Positions 24,606-33,211 of a stretch of DNA of 64,000 nucleotides are shown here, piece after piece. This DNA comes from Paenibacillus sp. FSL R7-0337 (GTDB taxonomy: Bacteria > Bacillota > Bacilli > Paenibacillales > Paenibacillaceae). Location of the stretch: positions 2,790,001 through 2,854,000 of the forward strand of contig NZ_CP150218.1 in the NCBI RefSeq assembly GCF_037969875.1. Reading direction: 5' to 3'. The notes beneath the pieces were generated by a model. It did not search any database and was not told where the DNA came from. It saw only the letters and a program-made list of their open reading frames with translations. Position 1 is the stretch's first letter. Each line of letters starts with the position of its first letter. Both the position numbers and the translations under genes were made by a program.

Positions 24606-24788
24606 TTATGCCTCTTCCATCAGAGAACGATACGGGCGGACGGGAGAACGGAGTCTGTTATCCTCCACTTCAAAGACTACATCTCCCTCTTTCAGATAAG
24701 CACGGACAACCAGTGAAGCGTATCCTTTACCGGAAACGGCCAGAATTATACAAATATCAACGATCCTATGCAGAAAGTAAAGATTAAG
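24606..24788 (-). pseudogene. C-terminal gene remnant, no start codon
   Basis: On the minus strand a frame of about 60 codons ends at TAA 24606-24608. It reads like real protein (ILAVSGKGYASLVVRAYLK, then EGDVVFEVEDNRLRSPVRPY) but has no start codon or ribosome binding site and is closed upstream by TAA at about 24789. The composition and the beta-rich 'GKGYASLVVRA' pattern look like the last domain of a larger secreted or carbohydrate-active enzyme, but I cannot name it. It is most simply the tail of a deleted gene. The adjacent repeat array C begins about 40 bp away. Confidence 0.45.
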
Positions 24789-24828
24789 TTAATTATGCAG
24801 CAGCTCATAGTGTTCAGTTTGCTATGTA

Positions 24829-25041
24829 AATTCGGCGCGCGTCTCTGCCACGCTAAATGTAATCGATTTTCCGATTACATTTAGCCCGCACGCCACTAAC
24901 CGGCACAATGTAGTCGGTTTTTCGATTACATTTGGCCCGCACGCCCCTGCAACTCTAATTGTGTTCGCTTTTTCGCATACATTTGCCCCGCACGCCCCTG
25001 CAACTCTAATTGTGTTCGCTTTTTCGCATACATTTGATCCA
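24829..25041. repeat. 51-bp palindromic repeat array C (4 units)
   Basis: Four units with dyad centres at about 24868, 24919, 24970 and 25021, again exactly 51 bp apart. The first core is the palindrome TAAATGTAATCG-attttc-CGATTACATTTA; the second is a mutated form; the third and fourth are TTGTGTTCGCTTTTTCGC followed by ATACATTT. The spacer reads GCCCGCACGCCCCTGCAAC. The sequence is unrelated to arrays A and B except for unit length and the central palindrome. It lies between the ends of the CPBP gene and uvrC. A minus-strand frame with 17-residue repeats (NVCEKANTIRVAGACGA) crosses it. Confidence 0.9.
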
Positions 25042-25108
25042 CCCTTGGCCTGCCTTCCGGGGGATTTAGCCGAATTTCTGGCGATATCATCCATTCCTAA
25101 CCCAGTCC

Positions 25109-25145
25109 AAAGAAGCCGGCCCACATGGGACCGGCTTCTTTTTCG
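25109..25145. terminator. Bidirectional terminator downstream of uvrC
   Basis: AAGAAGCCGG and CCGGCTTCTT form the stem, with TTTTTCG on the + side and a shorter T-run on the - side. It lies about 20 bases past the uvrC stop codon. Confidence 0.75.
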
Positions 25146-25163
25146 TTACCGTTCGAACCTATT

Positions 25164-27206
25164 TTAGATTGACGGCTCCTCATCATTGAGCGCCTCCAGA
25201 ATCTGACCGGCCAGCTTCTCACCGATGGACAGCACCTTGAAATCCTCGATGGAGGCTTCCTTAATCTTCTTAAGCGACCCGAAATGCTTCAGCAGCAGCT
25301 TCCTGCGCTTATCCCCGATGCCAGGAATCGAATCCAGCTTCGAGGTGACCATCGATTTGCCGCGCTGCTCCCGGTGGAACGTAATGGCGAACCGGTGAAC
25401 CTCATCCTGGATACGCTGCAGCAGGTAGAACTCCTGGCTGTCCCGCGCGAGCGAGACCGGCTCGGCGGAGTCGCCGACCAGCAACTGGGCGGTTCTGTGC
25501 TTGTCATCCTTGACCAGACCGCAGACGGGAATGAATAATCCCAACTCATTCTGCAGAATATCGATCGCCGAAGAGATCTGGCCCTTTCCTCCATCGACTA
25601 CGATCAGATCCGGCTGCGGCAGATTCTCCTTCAGCACCCGTTCATAACGCCGCCGGATCACCTCGCGCATCGTCTCATAATCATCCGGCCCCTGTACGGT
25701 GCGGACCTTATACTTACGATACTCCTTGCGGGCAGGCTTGCCGTCGATGAAGACCACCATGGCCGAGACCGGATTGGCTCCCTGGATATTCGAATTATCG
25801 AACGCTTCGATCCGGTTCAGCGAGTCCAGCCCCAGGCTCTGCCCCAGACTGCTGGCCGCCCCGGAGGTACGCTCTTCGTCCCGCTCGATCAGGCGGAACT
25901 TCTCATTCAGCGCGACCCGGCTGTTCTGGCAGGCCATGCCGATCATCTGCTTCTTCAGCCCGCGCTGCGGCACCAGCACTTTGATGCCCAGCCATTCCTG
26001 CAGGGCGGCTGCGCCCCCGGCCGCATCCACGGTCCCTTCGGCTGCCGCCTCCTGCTCCGCCTGCTCCTGCACAGCTTCATCAGCCGCTGCACCCGCAAGG
26101 ACCTCACCCGCAATTCCCGTCTCACCGGTCTGCGCAATTGCCTCCGATTCATCTTCTGCGCCCAAGGCCGCCATCAGCGCCTGGCCGCTCGGCATAACGC
26201 CTGCCGCCTGCACACTGCTTCCCTGGCCGGGAGCGCCGCCTGCTTCCGGCGGAAGCATTCCGGCGCTTGCCATATCCGGCAGCAGGATTTCCTGCGGCAG
26301 CGCGGGGTTGTCGCTGTAATACTGCGTCACATAAGACATGAAGTCACTGTACGCCTCCCCGTAGAACGGAAAAGCCGACGAGTGGCGCTGAATCATTTTC
26401 CCCTGCCGCATATACAGAATCTGCACACACATCCAGCCCTTGTCCACCGCATAACCGAAGACGTCACGGTCCTTGGTGTCAGCCGTATTGATCTTCTGCT
26501 TCTCCATGACGGCATCGATGTGTTGAATCTGGTCGCGCAGCTCCTTGGCCCGCTCGAAATACAGCTCCTCGGCCGCCTCCTGCATCTTCTTCTGCAGATC
26601 CTTCTTCACCGCATCATGTCCGCCCCCGAGGAAGGAAGAGATATTCTGAATAATCTCCTCATAAGCCGACTTCGGCACTTCCTTCTCGCACGGCGCAAGG
26701 CACTGACCCATGTGATAGTACAGGCAGACCTCCTTCGGCATCACCCCGCATTTGCGCAGCGGATACATCCGGTCGAGCAGCTTCTTGGTCTGCTGGGCGG
26801 CGTAGCTGTTCGGATACGGGCCGAAATATTTAGCTTTATCTTTCAGCACCCGGCGGGTAACCTCCAGGCGCGGATGGGCTTCATTAGTGATTTTCAGATA
26901 AGGAAAGGTCTTGTCATCCTTAAGCAGCACGTTGTAGCGCGGCATATGCTTCTTGATCAGATTGCACTCCAGAATGAGTGCTTCCATATTGCTCGATGTC
27001 ACGATATATTCGAAATCAACAATATTGGCGACCAGCCGCTGCGTCTTCCCGTTGTGACTGCCGGTAAAATAAGAGCGTACACGGTTCTTCAGCACTTTGG
27101 CCTTGCCGACATAGATGATCGTGCCCTCTTGATTCTTCATCAGATAGCAGCCGGGCAGATCAGGCAGCAGCGCAAGCTTGTTGCGGATATTATCCATATA
27201 ATCCAT
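25164..27206 (-). CDS. uvrC: Excinuclease ABC subunit C (UvrC) with an extra Ala/Glu-rich segment
   Basis: A 680-residue nuclease of nucleotide-excision repair, which cuts on both sides of a lesion. ATG 27206 is chosen (GGGGGAG about 8 bases upstream). The N-terminal GIY-YIG nuclease is at residues 13-95 ([27 protein letters not shown]); four Cys follow in [21 protein letters not shown]; the UVR motif is about 198-235. The C-terminal RNase H-like nuclease shows [11 protein letters not shown] and IVVDGGKGQ, and tandem HhH motifs end the protein ([17 protein letters not shown]). UvrC is usually near 600 residues; here residues about 312-400 are an insertion of low complexity rich in Ala, Glu, Gly and Gln between the UVR region and the second nuclease domain. 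Confidence 0.95.
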   Translation of the reverse strand: MDYMDNIRNKLALLPDLPGCYLMKNQEGTIIYVGKAKVLKNRVRSYFTGSHNGKTQRLVANIVDFEYIVTSSNMEALILECNLIKKHMPRYNVLLKDDKTFPYLKITNEAHPRLEVTRRVLKDKAKYFGPYPNSYAAQQTKKLLDRMYPLRKCGVMPKEVCLYYHMGQCLAPCEKEVPKSAYEEIIQNISSFLGGGHDAVKKDLQKKMQEAAEELYFERAKELRDQIQHIDAVMEKQKINTADTKDRDVFGYAVDKGWMCVQILYMRQGKMIQRHSSAFPFYGEAYSDFMSYVTQYYSDNPALPQEILLPDMASAGMLPPEAGGAPGQGSSVQAAGVMPSGQALMAALGAEDESEAIAQTGETGIAGEVLAGAAADEAVQEQAEQEAAAEGTVDAAGGAAALQEWLGIKVLVPQRGLKKQMIGMACQNSRVALNEKFRLIERDEERTSGAASSLGQSLGLDSLNRIEAFDNSNIQGANPVSAMVVFIDGKPARKEYRKYKVRTVQGPDDYETMREVIRRRYERVLKENLPQPDLIVVDGGKGQISSAIDILQNELGLFIPVCGLVKDDKHRTAQLLVGDSAEPVSLARDSQEFYLLQRIQDEVHRFAITFHREQRGKSMVTSKLDSIPGIGDKRRKLLLKHFGSLKKIKEASIEDFKVLSIGEKLAGQILEALNDEEPSI

Positions 27207-27304
27207 AAGTTCTCCCCCACCTGTTACTACACGGTTATAAGGTAAGTTTAGAATAGAATGTACTACATATTCAAGCCTTAATATAGAACACCCGTTTCTA
27301 TTGA

Positions 27305-27344
27305 CAGACAAAGCGCCCTCGGAGTACCGAAGGCGCTTTGTCTG
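27305..27344 (-). terminator. Terminator of trxA
   Basis: CAGACAAAGCGCC and GGCGCTTTGTCTG form a perfect 13-bp stem around a 14-base loop; on the minus strand it lies about 40 bases past the trxA stop codon. T-rich sequence after it is short. Confidence 0.75.
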
Positions 27345-27384
27345 AAGGGGCCGCGAGGCCCCGGTTACAGCATATGATCATACA

Positions 27385-27702
27385 TTATTGGTGCTTAGCT
27401 ACGATATTCTTAAGGGAATCCTTGGAGTTCAGTCCTACGACTTTGTCTACAGGCTGGCCGTCTTTGAAGAAGATCAGAGTAGGAATACTCATTACTCCAA
27501 AACGGGACGCTGTCTCCGGATTCTCATCCACGTTCAATTTAGCGATCTTCACATCGTCACCCAGCTCGGTGGACAATTCCTCGAGAATTGGGGCAAGCAT
27601 TTTGCAAGGGCCGCACCAAGGTGCCCAGAAATCTACTACTACAGTACCTTGACCTTCCACTTCATTCACGAAGGATTGGTCAGACACGTTCACGATAGCC
27701 AT
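27385..27702 (-). CDS. trxA: Thioredoxin TrxA
   Basis: A 105-residue thioredoxin with the active site WAPWCGPCKML (the redox Cys pair at about 29 and 32) and the cis-Pro in MSIPTLIFF. The frame continues upstream, but GAGGAGG ahead of ATG 27702 and the family length fix the start. It reduces protein disulfides in the cytoplasm and is recycled by thioredoxin reductase. The leader carries AGTTTTGTGAGCTTAAGCT, part of the palindromic leader repeat also seen before sdhA. It is transcribed alone. Confidence 0.95.
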   Translation of the reverse strand: MAIVNVSDQSFVNEVEGQGTVVVDFWAPWCGPCKMLAPILEELSTELGDDVKIAKLNVDENPETASRFGVMSIPTLIFFKDGQPVDKVVGLNSKDSLKNIVAKHQ

Positions 27703-27921
27703 GATATTGTTCCTCCTCAAAAAGTTTTGTGAGCTTAAGCTGTACGAAATAACTTCCGCTTCTATAGCCTGAGCCAAGTCCGCAGAATTTACTCCGAAAT
27801 CATAGCGGGATAAAATGCTTCATGTAATATGATAACCAAATTATCATTTACCGACACATCCTCAGTATAACATAAATACAATGCATTTGTTATATATTTT
27901 AAGAAATTATATTGTATAAAA

Positions 27922-28407
27922 TTAATTTGTAATATCCAGCTTCATCGTCCAGGAGGTTCCAGAAATTCCGTGAAACTGAAATCCGAGTCTGTCATATAGC
28001 CGGACGGCCGCCTGATTCTCCGGATCAACGCTGAGAGAAAGGGCGGTGTACCCCTCGGATACAGCTTGTTGAGTGATGGCCTGCATGAGTCTGATTCCTA
28101 CCCCCCGCTGCCTATAGTCAGACCGTATAGCCACACCTAATTCTGGCGTCTGCGCATCCACAAATCCGTAGCCCTGGTTCGTCTCGTCAAATAGCCTGTA
28201 CCAGGCGGCACCTGCGGGAATATTATCAATAAGGGCAATAAGAGCCGTATCGCCTTGTCTGCCCCAATTCTCGTTATATTTCACCATCCCCGGAGAATTC
28301 AGCAGCTCACTTCTGGGAGGCTTCCCTTGTTCGATATGTATGGACTCATAATGCATATCCATAAGAAAATCATATTCCTGCGGTTCCATAGGTCTTATAT
28401 GTATCAT
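27922..28407 (-). CDS. GNAT-family N-acetyltransferase
   Basis: A 161-residue acetyltransferase. ATG 28407 is preceded by AAGGGTG; the upstream extension of the frame has no ribosome binding site. The GNAT core is clear: ELGVAIRSDYRQRGVGIRLM (strand 4 and motif A with R-Q-R-G-V-G) and LSVDPENQAAVRLYDRLGF (motif B). The N-terminal part (MIHIRPMEPQEYDFLMDMHY) is less conserved. The acceptor substrate is unknown. Monocistronic; the 200 bp between it and trxA is AT-rich promoter-like sequence. Confidence 0.85.
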   Translation of the reverse strand: MIHIRPMEPQEYDFLMDMHYESIHIEQGKPPRSELLNSPGMVKYNENWGRQGDTALIALIDNIPAGAAWYRLFDETNQGYGFVDAQTPELGVAIRSDYRQRGVGIRLMQAITQQAVSEGYTALSLSVDPENQAAVRLYDRLGFQFHGISGTSWTMKLDITN

Positions 28408-28577
28408 AAAATCACCCTTCTGGCAGCAGATATAGGAATGAACGCCGATCTTATCTTTACATCTTCCCTGCATCTTCGTATACTTGAAGAAAGCACATTA
28501 ATTGTCAATGACTTCTCTCACATGTATAACTGTAACCCACTTCATGCAGTCATGCAACAGCAAGGAGGAAGAAGCGA

Positions 28578-28739
28578 ATGGACGTCAATGTCAACGCACA
28601 GGTCCGTGACCCGCGGGAGCATGTCAATGAGGAGCCCCGCCACGATCTCGGTGATCTGATGGTCGGTTTCTTCGGGATGACCGGCTTCATGACCGTGGTC
28701 TTCTTCGGAATGGTAATCATCAAGTATTTGTCCGAATAG
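28578..28739 (+). CDS. Small membrane protein (YqzM-like), 53 residues
   Basis: A 53-residue frame with AGGAGGAAG about 7 bases before the ATG and a terminator right after it, so it is probably real. The N-terminal half is charged (NAQVRDPREHVNEEPRHD). The C-terminal half is one membrane helix (LMVGFFGMTGFMTVVFFGMV followed by IIKYLSE). Layout and length recall the YqzM family of small Bacillales membrane proteins of unknown function; I am not sure of that match. It diverges from the GNAT gene at 27922-28407 and is transcribed alone. Confidence 0.65.
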   Translation: MDVNVNAQVRDPREHVNEEPRHDLGDLMVGFFGMTGFMTVVFFGMVIIKYLSE

Positions 28740-28755
28740 CTGCTCAGGTGCAGTG

Positions 28756-28800
28756 TCCGGTATTCTTCGCCCAGATCAGGGCGGGATGCCGGATTTTTTT
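28756..28800 (+). terminator. Terminator of the small membrane protein gene
   Basis: TCCGG pairs with CCGGA and CGCCC with GGGCG around AGATCA; the hairpin is followed by TTTTTTT. It begins 17 bases after the stop codon. Confidence 0.75.
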
Positions 28801-28906
28801 GCGTTCATTTTGCGGTTTATCAAGAATCATTAGTAATAACATAAATTTACAATTTAATAAAAAGAAAACACATTTTTGTTTCACAGGAGCCGTGTTACTC
28901 TGTAAG

Positions 28907-28920
28907 CGAAAGCGCTCTTA
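28907..28920. promoter_or_regulatory. cre-like site upstream of the GH43 gene
   Basis: CGAAAGCGCTCTTA matches 12 of 14 positions of the CcpA operator consensus. It ends 26 bases before the GH43 start codon, in or near the 5' leader, which fits catabolite repression of a hemicellulase. Confidence 0.45.
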
Positions 28921-28946
28921 TACCCTATTTTGAGGAGGAAAAAAGA

Positions 28947-30320
28947 ATGAAAAAGCTTGTCAGCCTTGCTGTCGCAGGCTTGTTGGCATCGGCGCTATAT
29001 TCCCCGGTATCGTTCGCCGACAACCCTGTTGTACAGACCATCTACACGGCAGACCCGGCCCCGCTTGTATACAATGATACGGTCTACCTGTACACCGGAC
29101 ATGACGAAGACAACTCGACCTACTATACGATGAATGATTGGAGGGTCTACTCTTCCAAGGACATGGCGAACTGGACAGATCACGGGTCACCGCTATCCTA
29201 TAAGGCGTTCAGCTGGTCGAGCGGAGAAGCTTGGGCCAGCCAGGTCATTGAGCGCAACGGCAAATTCTACTTTTATGTCACGGCCAAAAGCACTTCGCTC
29301 GGACGGCCCGCCATCGGCGTCGCCGTCTCAAACAGCCCGACCGGGCCGTTCGTGGACGCTATCGGCAAACCGCTCGTCTCCAGCAGCTGGGGCGACATTG
29401 ATCCGACGGTATATGTGGACAGTGACGGCCAGGCTTATCTCTACTGGGGGAACCCGACACTGAAATATGTGAAGCTGAACCCGGATATGATCTCCTACAA
29501 CCAGAGTACGGGTATTGTCCAGGTGCCTATGACCACAGACAGCTTCGGTGTACGAAACGGCAATGCTGACAGACCGACCCTCTACGAAGAAGGACCCTGG
29601 TTCTACAAACGCGGCAGCTTATACTACATGGTCTACGGCGCAAGCGGCATTCCTGAGAATATCGCCTACTCCACCAGCTCTTCGCCTACCGGCCCATGGA
29701 AGTACCGGGGAATTATCATGCCCACGCAGGGCGGCAGCTTCACGAATCACCCGGGCATCATCGACTTCAAAGGACGCTCTTATTTCTTTTATCACAATGG
29801 CGCACTGCCTGGAGGAGGCGGCTTCACCCGGTCAGTGGGGGTAGAGCAATTCACCTACAACGCGGACGGAAGCTTCCCGGTCATCAACATGACAACCGCC
29901 GGGCCACAGACCCTCGCCACCCTTAACCCCTATGTCAGAACACAAGCCGAGACCAGCGCATGGGCAGCCGGGGTAGAGACCGAGCCCACCTCGGATACAG
30001 ACGTGGGAATGAATGTCGGCTTCATCGATCACGGCGATTATCTCAAAATCAAGAATGTGAACTTCGGCGCCGGAGCTTCCGGCTTCGAGACCCGGGTAGC
30101 GTCAGCAGGCAGCGGCGGTAATATCGAGCTGCGGCTGGACAGTCCAACTGGAACACTGATCGGCACCTGTACGGTACAGAATACGGGTGGCTGGCAGAGC
30201 TGGGTAACCAAGACCTGCACGGTCAGCGGAGCAAGCGGGACTCATGACCTTTACCTGAAATTCACAGGCGGCAGCGGATACCTGTTCAATATCAATTGGT
30301 GGAAATTTAGCGCCAGCTAA
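28947..30320 (+). CDS. Secreted GH43 arabinoxylan arabinofuranosidase/xylosidase with CBM6
   Basis: A 457-residue secreted enzyme. The signal peptide is MKKLVSLAVAGLLASALY up to about SFA (residue 25). The GH43 five-bladed propeller spans about 27-325: the catalytic base Asp is in YTADPAPLVYND, the pKa-modulating Asp in WGDIDPTVYVD, and the acid Glu in LYEEGPWFYKRG. A CBM6 module follows (about 335-457, from VRTQAETSAWAAGVETEP to NINWWKFS), which binds xylan or cellulose chains. This two-domain layout is that of XynD-like arabinoxylan arabinofuranohydrolases, which remove arabinose from xylan; exact linkage preference is inferred. GAGGAGG precedes the start. Probably CcpA-controlled via the cre-like site. 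Confidence 0.88.
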   Translation: MKKLVSLAVAGLLASALYSPVSFADNPVVQTIYTADPAPLVYNDTVYLYTGHDEDNSTYYTMNDWRVYSSKDMANWTDHGSPLSYKAFSWSSGEAWASQVIERNGKFYFYVTAKSTSLGRPAIGVAVSNSPTGPFVDAIGKPLVSSSWGDIDPTVYVDSDGQAYLYWGNPTLKYVKLNPDMISYNQSTGIVQVPMTTDSFGVRNGNADRPTLYEEGPWFYKRGSLYYMVYGASGIPENIAYSTSSSPTGPWKYRGIIMPTQGGSFTNHPGIIDFKGRSYFFYHNGALPGGGGFTRSVGVEQFTYNADGSFPVINMTTAGPQTLATLNPYVRTQAETSAWAAGVETEPTSDTDVGMNVGFIDHGDYLKIKNVNFGAGASGFETRVASAGSGGNIELRLDSPTGTLIGTCTVQNTGGWQSWVTKTCTVSGASGTHDLYLKFTGGSGYLFNINWWKFSAS

Positions 30321-30334
30321 ATTCTAAGCATAGC

Positions 30335-30376
30335 AAAAAGGGGACCCCGGCCAGATGCTGGCGGAGTCCCCTTTTT
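30335..30376. terminator. Bidirectional terminator between GH43 and dnaI genes
   Basis: AAAAAGGGGAC and GTCCCCTTTTT form the stem, with inner pairs CCG/CGG and CCA/TGG. Both flanks are T-rich in the appropriate direction, so it can serve both convergent genes. Confidence 0.85.
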
Positions 30377-30392
30377 ATAAAATAATAAAAAC

Positions 30393-31352
30393 TCAGCCTC
30401 TGGCCTTGCCGCGCTGGTTCTCCCCATGCAGTGGAATAACATCCACGAACGGGGCGATCCGGTCCATCAGCCTCTGGCCCTTGTAGGCTTCTTCGCCGTC
30501 CTTGCTAGTGATGCTGAGATGCTTCTCCAGCCCGTCCAGCGGATAATTCGAGGTGTAGAAGGTCGGCTTGCGGTTCATCCGGTAGTTCAGGATCGCTCCG
30601 AGGACATGGTCACGCGCCCAGGGATTGAGATTCTCGGCTCCGATGTCATCGAAGATAAGCAGATCACAGTTCTTCATCGTATCGACCATTTCCTTCAGCT
30701 TCTGGTTGTCCATCATGATCAGCTTCAGTTCCTCGATGAAATCCGGCATATAGACAATCACGCCGCTGTAGCCCGAGATAGCCAGCTCATGGAGCAGATA
30801 GCACATCAGGAAGGTTTTGCCGGTGCCGAAGCTGCCCTGCAGATAAATGCCCCGCGAAGTCAGGCCCTCTGCCCGCACAGCTCCTATATAGTCAAATATC
30901 TTGTTCACAGCTGAGGCCCGCCGGGGGTCCTTGCCCATAATATCCATCTCATCATATCCGCCGTTCAGCACCCGCTCATCCACATAGAAGCTGCGAATCC
31001 GCTTGCGGACATTATCCTGATTATCCTGCGCAATCTTCAGCTTACACGGTGTCTTGCGTTCATATAGATCCGTTACACCGTTCACCGTCTCCACCGACAG
31101 CTTGCTGTAATGCCCCTGGAAATCATTCGGACAATTCGCCAAGCCGGGACAGTTCTTACAATGCCGGTCCTCCTCGACATATTGGTACAGACGGCTCAAG
31201 TGCAGCCGCAGCCGGGACTCGTCCAGCTCGGGGTGCTCAGCCTGAAGCTCCTTGACCAGGGGATGATTCAGCAGGGTCTGCTCCAGGTCACGGGAGCGCT
31301 GGCGCAGAGCAGGGTTGTTCATCGAACGCAGCACTTCGCCCATAGACTCCAT
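30393..31352 (-). CDS. dnaI: Primosomal protein DnaI (helicase loader)
   Basis: A 319-residue AAA+ loader that places the replicative helicase DnaC on DNA at the origin and at restarting forks. The N-terminal domain binds the helicase and has a zinc-binding Cys cluster, HCKNCPGLANC (about residues 64-74). The C-terminal AAA+ domain has Walker A GSFGTGKT (about 171-178), Walker B LLIFDDIGAEN, sensor-1 TFYTSNYP and an arginine-finger region near RLMDRIAP. GTGAGGTG precedes the ATG. It starts 18 bases after dnaB, the usual Bacillales pair. Confidence 0.95.
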   Translation of the reverse strand: MESMGEVLRSMNNPALRQRSRDLEQTLLNHPLVKELQAEHPELDESRLRLHLSRLYQYVEEDRHCKNCPGLANCPNDFQGHYSKLSVETVNGVTDLYERKTPCKLKIAQDNQDNVRKRIRSFYVDERVLNGGYDEMDIMGKDPRRASAVNKIFDYIGAVRAEGLTSRGIYLQGSFGTGKTFLMCYLLHELAISGYSGVIVYMPDFIEELKLIMMDNQKLKEMVDTMKNCDLLIFDDIGAENLNPWARDHVLGAILNYRMNRKPTFYTSNYPLDGLEKHLSITSKDGEEAYKGQRLMDRIAPFVDVIPLHGENQRGKARG

Positions 31353-31370
31353 CGCTGCACCTCACTTTCT

Positions 31371-32921
31371 TCAGGGCGTTCTCAGAACGCCTTTTTTCTT
31401 GCTGGCCTTGATCTCGGCCGCTTTCTTCATCATCGCCGCGAATTCCTCTTCCGATACGGTTCCGGCGCTGCCGTCATCAAGCACAATCGGAATCTCCTGC
31501 TTGCCGGACCGCCCGCCGCTCTTCGCATAAGAACGCTGACGGGTTCCCGCGGTGCCTGTGCTTGAGGAGGCGGAAGCCGCCCCCTTGCCCTTCACCTTCG
31601 ACTGGTCGCGGATATAGCGCACAGCCTTCTCGTAAGTATTCACCTGCTTCACCAGCATATTGGAGGCAATCGCCTCCACGAAGTTGCGGTTCATCCGCTG
31701 ATCGCCGCCGGAAGCCACCATCGTCATCAGATAATGGATCAGCACATTGATCACTTCGCCGCTGAGCTTATAGTTCATATCAATCTTCTCGAAGATATCC
31801 ATCAGCTGGCCCGGAACCGCCCCCGGGAAGAATGTCTGTAACAGCCGTGTATAAGGCTCGTTGCGCAGCATCATATTATATTGGTGAATGTCACATTTGG
31901 ACAGAAATTGCGGAGGCACTTCTACATAGAACTCCATTTCGACAGCCTGCTCCACCGGCACTGCAGAAGGATCACTCTCTTCCTCAGCGGCGGAGCGCAG
32001 CGACACCACCTTGGCGGCGGCGATCTCTCTTTTCTCCTGGCGCTTCCTATCCTGACGGAAATGCTGGCTCGCCTTGTATTGCAGCGTATCCAGAATCACC
32101 TCTCCGTCCGGCGTGAAGACATCATCCTCATCCAGCAGGCGGCATACATCCTGCGGGCCAAGCTCGTATTTGCGGGCCACATAATTAATGACACCCATCT
32201 GATTATGGTCAAAACGCAGCTTCTCGACATGCGCACGGTTCACCGATTCACGCGGGAAGCGCAGGATAATATCGCTGTAGGCTATATTCGAATCAGCGTC
32301 TTGGGTGGTGCCGGGTTGACGCACGGAAGCTACCTCGGCCAGGGCCTGCTCCAGCTCATAGTCGATTACATGGGTATTCAGCTCAAAAATATCATAAAAG
32401 GGCAGTGAAATATTCTCTTTTCCCATCGACCGCCCGCTCCATTCCTCGGGTTCCCGGTGCCAGAACTGCTCACGCAGCGACAGCACAGCGAACTTGCCGA
32501 TCTTATCCCGGAGCAACAGCGTCAGATGCTGGGTTGCAAAAAAATCAGCCGGCGACAGCGGCGGCATTAATTCGTACTCGTACATATAATCATCGTTCTC
32601 CGCGGCATACAGCCGGCAGGTCTGCAGCAGTCCCACCGCTTCCAGCCGGGAAGCCTGATCTACCATATATTTACGGCCCTTCTCGTTAGGTTCAACGCCC
32701 AGGGTCATAAAGAGCCTGCGCTGCTGCTCCACCCCGGAATAACCGATAGATTCAGCCGGAATATGCTCGAACAGCAATCTGTACAGGCTGATGGCGAACG
32801 CGCCTACCATTGGCTGATAGACTGAGCCCAGCATACGGCCGTCCAGCTGGCTTAGACCAAATTCGCGGGAAACGCAGTACCGATGATGTTCAGTGAAATG
32901 ATGCAGGTTGCTCATACGCAT
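31371..32921 (-). CDS. dnaB: Replication initiation and membrane attachment protein DnaB
   Basis: A 516-residue protein of the Bacillus DnaB type (not the helicase). It acts between DnaD and DnaI in primosome assembly and anchors the origin region to the membrane. The N-terminal winged-helix region is recognisable from LYRLLFEHIPAE and YMVDQASRLEAVGLLQT. The C-terminal DnaB/DnaD (DDBH2) domain includes YTRLLQTFFPG, EKIDMNYKLSGEVINVLIHY and NRNFVEAIASNMLVKQVNTYE. It ends with a low-complexity Ser/Thr/Gly linker and a Lys-rich tail. GGGGAGG is 9 bases before ATG 32921. First gene of dnaB-dnaI. Confidence 0.92.
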   Translation of the reverse strand: MRMSNLHHFTEHHRYCVSREFGLSQLDGRMLGSVYQPMVGAFAISLYRLLFEHIPAESIGYSGVEQQRRLFMTLGVEPNEKGRKYMVDQASRLEAVGLLQTCRLYAAENDDYMYEYELMPPLSPADFFATQHLTLLLRDKIGKFAVLSLREQFWHREPEEWSGRSMGKENISLPFYDIFELNTHVIDYELEQALAEVASVRQPGTTQDADSNIAYSDIILRFPRESVNRAHVEKLRFDHNQMGVINYVARKYELGPQDVCRLLDEDDVFTPDGEVILDTLQYKASQHFRQDRKRQEKREIAAAKVVSLRSAAEEESDPSAVPVEQAVEMEFYVEVPPQFLSKCDIHQYNMMLRNEPYTRLLQTFFPGAVPGQLMDIFEKIDMNYKLSGEVINVLIHYLMTMVASGGDQRMNRNFVEAIASNMLVKQVNTYEKAVRYIRDQSKVKGKGAASASSSTGTAGTRQRSYAKSGGRSGKQEIPIVLDDGSAGTVSEEEFAAMMKKAAEIKASKKKGVLRTP

Positions 32922-33030
32922 CTGCGGATACCTCCCCCTCTTCTATACGATATACGAATTCATATAGATTTCTATTCTATCACAAAACACCCGGCCGGAA
33001 ATGTAAAATAAAGATGAATCCTTGTTCTTT

Positions 33031-33140
33031 TTGGCGGAAAAAGCCAAGTGGAAACGACTTTACCGTCCTTTTAAGGGCGGTACCGTTTCAGCGAGAAATA
33101 GAAGGATAATTTATAGCGTGGAACATATAAATTCTAATAT
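33031..33140. other. Structured intergenic element with three hairpins
   Basis: The 290 bp between dnaB and yuiB hold, in order: TTGGC-ggaaaaa-GCCAA (33031-33047); a two-part stem with GAAACG (33051) pairing CGTTTC (33084) and ACCGTCC (33062) pairing GGGCGGT (33075) around TTTTAA; and AATTTATA (33108) pairing TATAAATT (33126). Three ordered stems in 110 bp without an open frame suggest a folded RNA or a mobile palindromic element. I cannot name it; direction is not certain. Confidence 0.5.
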
Positions 33141-33144
33141 TTCA

Positions 33145-33184
33145 GAAAAAAAACGGCTTCTCCCCGGCAGGAGATTAGCCGTTT
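33145..33184 (-). terminator. Terminator of yuiB
   Basis: On the minus strand, AAACGGCT pairs with AGCCGTTT around an inner CTCC/GGAG stem, followed by a run of eight T. It lies about 30 bases past the yuiB stop codon. Confidence 0.85.
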
Positions 33185-33211
33185 CTTGTTGTACCGCCCT
33201 TCAGGCAGCGT

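Noticed and set aside
24606..24788. Intact small gene
   Set aside because: No start codon in frame and a stop immediately upstream; treated as a remnant.
24822..25124. Cys-rich 100-codon protein on the minus strand
   Set aside because: It is the read-through of repeat array C in one frame; no start signal. Kept only as a coding possibility in the findings.
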